64,000 nucleotides of DNA from an uncultured Blautia sp. Lineage in GTDB: Bacteria; Bacillota; Clostridia; Lachnospirales; Lachnospiraceae. A program made the position numbers and the translations under genes. How positions within the stretch are numbered: position 1 is the first letter of the stretch; every line of letters begins with the position of its first letter. The stretch is taken from the NCBI GenBank assembly GCA_900553515.1, contig USDN01000006.1:1-64000 (forward strand), read 5' to 3'. Below are positions 58,501 to 64,000 of this stretch, piece after piece. The notes beneath the pieces are model-generated. The model saw nothing but the letters and a program-made list of their open reading frames with translations. It had not been told where the DNA came from and searched no databases.

Positions 58501-59544
58501 TTATCTTCCGGTGTAGAGATTTCGTACAGACTTCCCGGAATGAAATTCTACATTTATGATTTCTGTGGCTGGAAAATTACTGTAGTCACCGGAAATACGC
58601 TGCATCAAAAGTTCAGAGGCTCTGATTCCGATAGAGGTCAGATCCTGAGCTACGCAGGTCATGGAGGTGTGCATGGCACGAAAGAGAGGGTCATTGTCAA
58701 AGCATACCAGAGAAATATCATCTGGAACATTCAGTCCCAGAGAATTTACGGCAGATAATCCACCCATGGCTGAAATATAATTAGTAAAAAATACTGCAGT
58801 AGGAGGGGAGGGGGTATCCAGGATCTGACACAGTCGTTGCTTGTTTTCCTGGATTACATCTTTGGTTTCTTTGAAAATAAAAGGTTCGGCGCAGGGAAAA
58901 CAGGCGGTAAGATCAATGCCATGCCGCGAATATACATCTTTGACAGCCTGTATCCGGACTTCTATGGTATGAGAATTGACTGCCTGATCCAGGATACATA
59001 TATTTGTATGTCCGTTTTGAAAGAGGTGTTCCGCAAGAAGGGCGCTTCCTCCATAGTTATCGGAAAGAACACAGTCAACAGGATACTCCTGTATCATGGT
59101 GGGAAGCTGATCCAGTATTACTACAGGAATACCGGCATCCTGGAGAAGCTGGTAGTAGTGGTCGCAATTGTTAAAAGGCAGCATGACCAGACCTTCGAAA
59201 TTTTGAGAAATAATGTCGCGGATTACATTTTTTTCCAGTTCCATATCAAATGAATATGAGCGGGTGATAACAGTATATTGATGACTGGTAAAATAGTGGG
59301 AAATGGTTCCGATTACAGATCCCCAGAAATAGTTGCCAAGGTCCGAAATAAGGATGCCGATAGTACGGGTTTTTTTTGAGCGGAGAATCTGTGCAGAACG
59401 GTTGGGACGATAGCCAAGTTTTTCTATGGCGGCCTCAATAAGAAGACGATTGTTTTCCTGTATTTTTATGTTGTTCAGATATTTTGATATGGTAGCGGTA
59501 GAAAGACCGGTTTCTTTTGCAATATCTTTAATTGTAACTTTCAT
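58501..59544 (-). CDS. LacI-family regulator B, divergent from the ABC/fucosidase operon
   Basis: The 347-residue protein has the LacI helix-turn-helix (VTIKDIAKETGLSTATISKY, residues 2-21), GYRPNRSAQILRSKKTRTIG as hinge and linker, and a periplasmic-binding-like effector domain with PTAVFFTNYISAMGG. It resembles the convergent LacI regulator. Because it is divergent from the ABC operon, it most likely binds the ACGAAACGTTTA sites in the shared 300-bp gap. The ATG is preceded by AGGAGGATC. Confidence 0.9.
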   Translation of the reverse strand: MKVTIKDIAKETGLSTATISKYLNNIKIQENNRLLIEAAIEKLGYRPNRSAQILRSKKTRTIGILISDLGNYFWGSVIGTISHYFTSHQYTVITRSYSFDMELEKNVIRDIISQNFEGLVMLPFNNCDHYYQLLQDAGIPVVILDQLPTMIQEYPVDCVLSDNYGGSALLAEHLFQNGHTNICILDQAVNSHTIEVRIQAVKDVYSRHGIDLTACFPCAEPFIFKETKDVIQENKQRLCQILDTPSPPTAVFFTNYISAMGGLSAVNSLGLNVPDDISLVCFDNDPLFRAMHTSMTCVAQDLTSIGIRASELLMQRISGDYSNFPATEIINVEFHSGKSVRNLYTGR

Positions 59545-59602
59545 AGGAAGATCCTCCTGAATTCAGTAAAAAAACGAAAAAATAATTTTTTGTATTTCTT
59601 AT

Positions 59603-59631
59603 ATCATAGCATGTGATTTCAGAAAATACAA
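59603..59631 (-). promoter_or_regulatory. Promoter of LacI regulator B
   Basis: Minus strand TTGTAT (59626-59631), 17-bp spacer, TATGAT (59603-59608). Confidence 0.7.
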
Positions 59632-59683
59632 TTCCAGAGTCAGTATTTATAAATGCGATTCTAATGTTGCATTCATGTAAAAG

Positions 59684-59695
59684 ACGAAACGTTTA
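59684..59695 (+). promoter_or_regulatory. LacI-type operator, upstream copy
   Basis: ACGAAACGTTTA, centred on the palindrome AAACGTTT. The identical 12-mer recurs at 59813, 129 bp away, a spacing that would allow looping. Confidence 0.7.
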
Positions 59696-59768
59696 TAGTA
59701 GATAATACCAAAAATATAAAGCAAATTTGTGTAAAAATGCCGAAAGAAATAAAGTATAAAAAGAAATA

Positions 59769-59797
59769 TTGACAAAAATGACGGGGGGGGGTAGAAT
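59769..59797 (+). promoter_or_regulatory. Promoter of the ABC/fucosidase operon with a G9 tract in its spacer
   Basis: Perfect TTGACA (59769-59774), 17-bp spacer, TAGAAT (59792-59797). The spacer ends in nine consecutive G (59783-59791) directly against the -10. One G gained or lost would make the spacer 18 or 16 bp. Confidence 0.88.
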
Positions 59798-59812
59798 AAA
59801 ACTACAATAAAA

Positions 59813-59824
59813 ACGAAACGTTTA
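59813..59824 (+). promoter_or_regulatory. LacI-type operator, downstream copy
   Basis: ACGAAACGTTTA, the same 12-mer as at 59684, located about 10 bp after the predicted transcription start, a repressing position. Confidence 0.72.
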
Positions 59825-59848
59825 ATCAAGGCGAAAGGAGACAACAAA

Positions 59849-61174
59849 ATGAAGAAAAAAATGATCGCTGCTATGACAGCCCTTGCTATGGTGGCCTCCA
59901 CAGGAAGCGTGGTATTCGCTGATGAAGTGAATTATGATGTGGAGAACCATGAGTTTAAGGATGTTACCATCACACTCCACACCAGATGGGATGAAGCTGA
60001 TGTTTCAGGACCTCTCTATCAGGATATCGTAAATGGATTTATGGAGAAATATCCGGGGATAACTGTTGAGTGTATCAACATTCCGACTGAGTCCGAGTGG
60101 CTGAATTCAGAATCTGTTCTTATGTCAGATGAGAGTTCCATGCCGAACATTATCCAGGAGTATGGCGGATCTCGTACAGCAGGCTATATTGAGCAGAATC
60201 TGATCGTGGATATGACTCCATATTATGAGCAGTATCCGGAATGGAAAGAAAGATTTAATGCAATGGGCGAGAACCTGACTGACTTTACAACTTATGGATA
60301 TGAAGGGTCCTATGGTGTTCCGTTTACTGCATACCAGGTAATGCTTTTCTATAATGAAGAGATCCTGGCAGCCAATGATATTGATCCTGCTTCTATTAAG
60401 AGCTGGGATGACCTGATGGCAGCCTGCGAGAAACTGAAAGCAAACGGAGTACAGCCTTTTGAAATGGGTGAGAAAGATGATTATCGTTTCGGACACCTTC
60501 ATTCAGCGCTGAACTATAAGACATTCGGTGTTGATATGGCTGAAAAGCTTGGTACAAGAGAAGTTGCTTATGATGGAGAAGAGCAGAAACAGATCTATCA
60601 GATGATCAAAGACGCTGCAGATAAGGGATATCTTGGAACAAACCTTCTTGGTATCGATGATGGCCAGGAAAGATCTATCTTTAATACTGGCGGTTCTGCA
60701 TTCCTGTTTATGGGAACCTGGTACTGCGCAGAGGATAAAACAGGCAATGAGTTCTATGATAACGAAAAAATTCATGCAATGCGTATGCCATATGTAAACG
60801 AGGAGTATGCACTTCAGGATATGGGCGGCGGAAACGAGGCTTACTATGTAGTTGATACAGGTAATCCTGATGAAGTTGCAGCTTCTGTACTTTTCCTGAA
60901 ATATATGACAAGTGAAGATGTTGTAAATACTTTTGCAGAAGGTTATCCGTCTCCTCTTTGTGTGAATATCACAACAGAGGCAGGAAACTACCTGAGCAAA
61001 GAAGCAAGTGCTATCATCGCAGAAACAGAAGACGTACGTGGCGATATCGAGAACTATGATATTGCAACTCATATGATCAATACTGTTCGTCAGGCACTTC
61101 AGGGAATTGCAATGGGTAATTCTGTTGATGAAGTAGGAAAGACCATCGTTGATCTGATCGCAGAGTATGAATAA
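59849..61174 (+). CDS. Sugar ABC transporter substrate-binding protein (fucoside locus)
   Basis: The 441-residue protein has a signal peptide (KKKMIAAMTALAMVASTGSV) cut near VFADEV, with no lipobox cysteine, so membrane anchoring is not evident. The mature part is a family 1 sugar-binding protein (VTITLHTRWDEADVSGPLYQ, SWDDLMAACEKLKANGVQPF, GTWYCAED). It should bind an oligosaccharide for the two permeases downstream. The GH29 gene at the operon end suggests a fucosylated glycan. A strong hairpin separates it from the permease genes. Confidence 0.9.
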   Translation: MKKKMIAAMTALAMVASTGSVVFADEVNYDVENHEFKDVTITLHTRWDEADVSGPLYQDIVNGFMEKYPGITVECINIPTESEWLNSESVLMSDESSMPNIIQEYGGSRTAGYIEQNLIVDMTPYYEQYPEWKERFNAMGENLTDFTTYGYEGSYGVPFTAYQVMLFYNEEILAANDIDPASIKSWDDLMAACEKLKANGVQPFEMGEKDDYRFGHLHSALNYKTFGVDMAEKLGTREVAYDGEEQKQIYQMIKDAADKGYLGTNLLGIDDGQERSIFNTGGSAFLFMGTWYCAEDKTGNEFYDNEKIHAMRMPYVNEEYALQDMGGGNEAYYVVDTGNPDEVAASVLFLKYMTSEDVVNTFAEGYPSPLCVNITTEAGNYLSKEASAIIAETEDVRGDIENYDIATHMINTVRQALQGIAMGNSVDEVGKTIVDLIAEYE

Positions 61175-61213
61175 TTAAGATACGAAGCAGGTAATGCATT
61201 GAATACATAATGC

Positions 61214-61259
61214 AGGGCGGGCCTCACCAACGGGAGTGTTCGGTGACGCCCGCCCTTTA
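61214..61259 (+). terminator. Intra-operon hairpin between binding protein and permeases
   Basis: AGGGCGGGC (61214-61222) pairs with GCCCGCCCT (61248-61256), with inner TCACC/GGTGA, followed by TTT AAAG. The short T tract suggests partial termination or protection of the upstream mRNA, giving more binding protein than permease. Confidence 0.7.
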
Positions 61260-61276
61260 AAGTTGGAGGTATGATT

Positions 61277-62170
61277 ATGTTCTTTAAGTCAAAAACCTAC
61301 AGAAAATCCTACCTGAAGTCCATGCTTTTTGTTCTTCCGGGAATCATCCTGACAGTTGCGTTTGTTATTTATCCGGTAATAAACACCGCATGGCTGTCTC
61401 TGAATAAGTGGAATGGTATCGGTGGCGCGCCTGTTACCTGGGTAGGACTTGAAAACTATATTAAAGTTCTTACAAGTGAAAAGTTCTGGAAGAGTATGCT
61501 CAATGCTCTTTACTTTATGATCGGCGGTTTTTGTATTCTGATGCCGATTGCTTTTGGAATGGCGCTTCTTGTTACGTCAAAGCTGAAGGGAATCAAATTT
61601 TTTAAGACCGCATATCTTATGCCGGTCATGCTGGGTACTACAGCTGTTGGTCTTATGTGGACTTTTATGCTTAATGCAAATTTTGGTGTTCTGGCACAGT
61701 TTTTAAGAGCAATCGGGCTTGAGGAGTATATTATAAACTGGCTGGCCACGCCTACGGTAAATATATGGTGCGTTGTCCTGGTAAATGAATGGATGTATGC
61801 AGGATATAACATGCTGATCTTTGCGGCGGGCATTGTAGCGATTCCGGATGAAATCCATGATGCGGCTCTTCTGGACGGATGCACCGGACTGAGAAAGATC
61901 ATCCATATTACTGTTCCTCTCTGTAAAAACATGTTCATGGTATTCTCGGTCATCTGTATTACCGGATGCCTCAAGGCATTTGATATCGTATGGGCAATGA
62001 CCGGCGGCGGACCGATGGATTCCAGTGCGACTCCTGCTGTTCTTCTTTATACGCAGGGATTCCAGTACAAACTTATGGGACGAAGCGGAGCAATCAGTAT
62101 TATCCTTCTGGTACTGGGACTTGTACTGTCTGTACTGTTGAATAATGTTATTTTTAAAGAAAAAGATTGA
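61277..62170 (+). CDS. Sugar ABC transporter permease 1 (fucoside locus)
   Basis: The start at 61277 (MFFKSKTY) is 8 bp after GGAGG; the ATG at 61271 is too close. The 297-residue membrane protein has six spans and the EAA loop EIHDAALLDGCTGLRKIIHI. It is a MalF/UgpA-like half of the channel. No ATPase gene is seen in the operon, so a shared MsmK-like ATPase is expected elsewhere. Confidence 0.92.
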   Translation: MFFKSKTYRKSYLKSMLFVLPGIILTVAFVIYPVINTAWLSLNKWNGIGGAPVTWVGLENYIKVLTSEKFWKSMLNALYFMIGGFCILMPIAFGMALLVTSKLKGIKFFKTAYLMPVMLGTTAVGLMWTFMLNANFGVLAQFLRAIGLEEYIINWLATPTVNIWCVVLVNEWMYAGYNMLIFAAGIVAIPDEIHDAALLDGCTGLRKIIHITVPLCKNMFMVFSVICITGCLKAFDIVWAMTGGGPMDSSATPAVLLYTQGFQYKLMGRSGAISIILLVLGLVLSVLLNNVIFKEKD

Positions 62171-62211
62171 TAACTGACAGGATGGCGGATCCTTGAAGAA
62201 AGGAGAACAGA

Positions 62212-63051
62212 ATGAAAAATTACAGAGCGTTGAGAAAACTGAAAACATTTGGGCAGTATTTTATTGCTATTTTTATGGCGGTGGTTACTTTTTTTCCACT
62301 GATCGTTACCCTGATCTCATCACTGAAAACAAATGATGAGATCTTGCTTGGAATGTTCTCTATACCAAAGGTGTGGAACTTCCAGAACTATCCGGATGCG
62401 ATCCGTATTGCAAATGCATTGAAATCTATTGGAAATTCACTTTTTGTAGCAATTGCCACACTGGTAGTGACGGTTGTCATTGCCATGCCGGCAGCTTATG
62501 TGATCGCAAGAAAAAGCTTTGGATACCTGAAAGCTGCATATTTCCTGTTTATGGCAGGTGTTATGGTTCCGGTACATTGTACACTGGTATCTGTATCTAA
62601 AATTTCCAGTGCGTTAGGAACTAAAAACAGCTATGCATTCCTGATTCTTATTTATACGGCATTTAACCTGTCCCAGGCAATCTTCCTGTTTACTGGATAT
62701 ATACAGGGACTGGACAGAGGCCTTGATGAAGCGGCAAAGATCGATGGATGCGGTGACCTGAAGCTTCTTACAACAATCCTTACACCAATCTGTAAGCCGA
62801 TTATTGCAACAGAGGCAATCCTGGTATTTATTTATGGATACAGCGAACTGATCTTTTCCCTGATTCTTATCACAGACAGCAATAAATATACGATTTCCAG
62901 GGCAATGCTGAACTTTACAGCAAACTTTACTACGGATTATGGTCCGCAGTTTGCATTTGTTATCATGTCCATGATCCCAATGCTTATCATTTATCTGGTA
63001 CTGCATGAGAAGGTAGAGGCAGGTATGCTTGCAGGTGCAGTTAAGGGCTGA
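62212..63051 (+). CDS. Sugar ABC transporter permease 2 (fucoside locus)
   Basis: The 279-residue membrane protein has six spans and the EAA loop DEAAKIDGCGDLKLLTTIL. It is the MalG/UgpE-like partner. The RBS AAAGGAG precedes the ATG. The gene is 41 bp after permease 1 and 49 bp before the glycosidase. Confidence 0.92.
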   Translation: MKNYRALRKLKTFGQYFIAIFMAVVTFFPLIVTLISSLKTNDEILLGMFSIPKVWNFQNYPDAIRIANALKSIGNSLFVAIATLVVTVVIAMPAAYVIARKSFGYLKAAYFLFMAGVMVPVHCTLVSVSKISSALGTKNSYAFLILIYTAFNLSQAIFLFTGYIQGLDRGLDEAAKIDGCGDLKLLTTILTPICKPIIATEAILVFIYGYSELIFSLILITDSNKYTISRAMLNFTANFTTDYGPQFAFVIMSMIPMLIIYLVLHEKVEAGMLAGAVKG

Positions 63052-63100
63052 TTGCAGAATAAAGAGAGAAATAATGAACAGACAGGGAGGTTTTTACATT

Positions 63101-64000
63101 ATGAAAGATACAAAACAGCAGTGGTTCAAAGATGCAAAATACGGTTTATTTATCCACTGGGGACTTTACAGCATTCTTGCTGGTGAATACAAGGGGCGGA
63201 AAACTGACAGGATTGCAGAGTGGATCGAAAATGACTTTGATATTCCGGTAGATGAATATGAAAAGCTGGCAGAGCAGTTTAATCCCACAGGGTTTGATGC
63301 AGATGCATTTGTGAAACGGGCAAAAGAGCAGTGGGGAATGAAATATATTGTTCTTACTGCAAAACATCATGAAGGATTTGCAATGTATGATTCCAAGGTA
63401 AGTGATTTTAACGTGGTAAAGGCGACTCCTTATGGAAAAGACATTCTGAAAGATCTTCAGCTTGCCTGTGAGAAATATGATGTAAAAATGGGATTTTATT
63501 ATTCACAGGCACAGGATTGGGATGATCCCAACGGATATATGCACAGAAAAGATAATTCTCAGAGGGATTTCCAGAAATACTTTGATGAAAAATGTAAACC
63601 ACAGGTAAAGGAACTTCTGGAAAATTATGGAGATATCTGCCTGATCTGGTTTGATACGCCAATGGGAATCACAGTTGCTCAGACACAGGAACTGATCGAT
63701 CTTGTAAAATCCATTCAGCCAGATTGTCTTTTAAGCGGACGTACCGGAAATCATATGGGAGACTATATGACAACAGGTGATAACTATATTCCAAGACTTC
63801 CGTATGAAGGAGACTGGGAGGTTCCGGCAACAGTCAACGACACCTGGGGATTCAACAAATTTGATACAAACTGGAAGAGTGCAGATCATATTTTAAGCCT
63901 TCTTCTGAAAATCGTAAGCCGTGGAGGCAATTACCTTCTCAATGTAGGACCTACGGCAGACGGAATCGTTCCGGAAAAATGTGTGGAAGTTCTTAATGAA
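63101..64000 (+). CDS. Alpha-L-fucosidase, GH29 (3' end beyond the window)
   Basis: The frame starts at ATG 63101, preceded by GGGAGG, and stays open to the window end (300 codons seen). GH29 features are visible: WFKDAKYGLFIHWGLYS at the N-terminus, GMKYIVLTAKHHEGFAMYDS, MGFYYSQAQDW, the nucleophile aspartate in CLIWFDTP (about residue 186), and SRGGNYLLNVGPTADG near the edge. There is no signal peptide, so it acts in the cytosol on imported fucosylated oligosaccharides. Linkage preference (alpha-1,2, 1,3/4 or 1,6) cannot be told from this part. Confidence 0.93.
   Translation, partial: MKDTKQQWFKDAKYGLFIHWGLYSILAGEYKGRKTDRIAEWIENDFDIPVDEYEKLAEQFNPTGFDADAFVKRAKEQWGMKYIVLTAKHHEGFAMYDSKVSDFNVVKATPYGKDILKDLQLACEKYDVKMGFYYSQAQDWDDPNGYMHRKDNSQRDFQKYFDEKCKPQVKELLENYGDICLIWFDTPMGITVAQTQELIDLVKSIQPDCLLSGRTGNHMGDYMTTGDNYIPRLPYEGDWEVPATVNDTWGFNKFDTNWKSADHILSLLLKIVSRGGNYLLNVGPTADGIVPEKCVEVLNE

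Overview
The window looks like a chromosomal segment of a Gram-positive, anaerobic gut Firmicute, most likely a Lachnospiraceae member (Blautia-like; this assignment is an inference). Supporting signs are purine-rich ribosome binding sites of the AGGAGG type, sigma-A style promoters with 17-bp spacers, meso-diaminopimelate dehydrogenase, a sortase-anchored surface protein, NlpC/P60 wall hydrolases, many ABC sugar importers without PTS genes, and an MttB-type methyltransferase. No rRNA, tRNA, CRISPR array, transposase, prophage or integrase was recognised.

Layout. 1-9.3 kb is cell-surface biology: a truncated repeat-rich surface protein, rarA (convergent), a PHP phosphatase, a TrpR-like regulator, an amidase fused to a beta-lactamase-like domain that lacks its nucleophile, a paralogous beta-lactamase-like protein that keeps it, and an SH3b-repeat protein. 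9.4-16.5 kb holds a DUF1836 regulator and an AraC regulator facing an alpha-galactoside ABC importer with GH36 alpha-galactosidase. 16.6-21.9 kb is housekeeping (pcrA, rlmD-like, an AI-2E/YtvI-like membrane protein). At 21.9-22.1 kb a very long imperfect palindrome precedes a metal-efflux locus (free-standing HMA protein, P1B-2 ATPase, ArsR/SmtB sensor) with a perfect operator. 25-36 kb carries XdhC-like, DUF1002, rlmI, DUF5685, J-domain, ddh and two secreted wall hydrolases.

36-39.5 kb is a TetR-controlled MttB-like methyltransferase plus MFS transporter; matching palindromes lie at both promoters. 39.6-50.6 kb is a divergent catabolic island: acyl-CoA ligase, CoA-transferase, SDR and thiolase on the minus strand, and SDR plus a complete Liv-type ABC importer on the plus strand, with three related LacI-type palindromes in the shared promoter region and a LacI regulator beyond. 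The gene set suits import and thiolytic breakdown of a short 3-hydroxy or 3-keto acid, but the substrate is not proven. 51.9-57.2 kb has CdaR, glycerate kinase, an ArsC/Spx-family protein, citrate synthase, and mntP behind a yybP-ykoY manganese riboswitch.

57.3-64 kb ends in two LacI regulators and an ABC importer operon followed by a GH29 alpha-L-fucosidase running off the window. Its promoter has nine consecutive G between a perfect TTGACA and TAGAAT, a candidate phase-variation switch for fucosylated-glycan use. This is the strongest candidate here for something undescribed. Next come the TetR operator that embeds a four-codon leader peptide, the divergent acid-catabolism island, and the pseudo-beta-lactamase/amidase fusion. 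Two families of short dispersed intergenic repeats also recur across the window.
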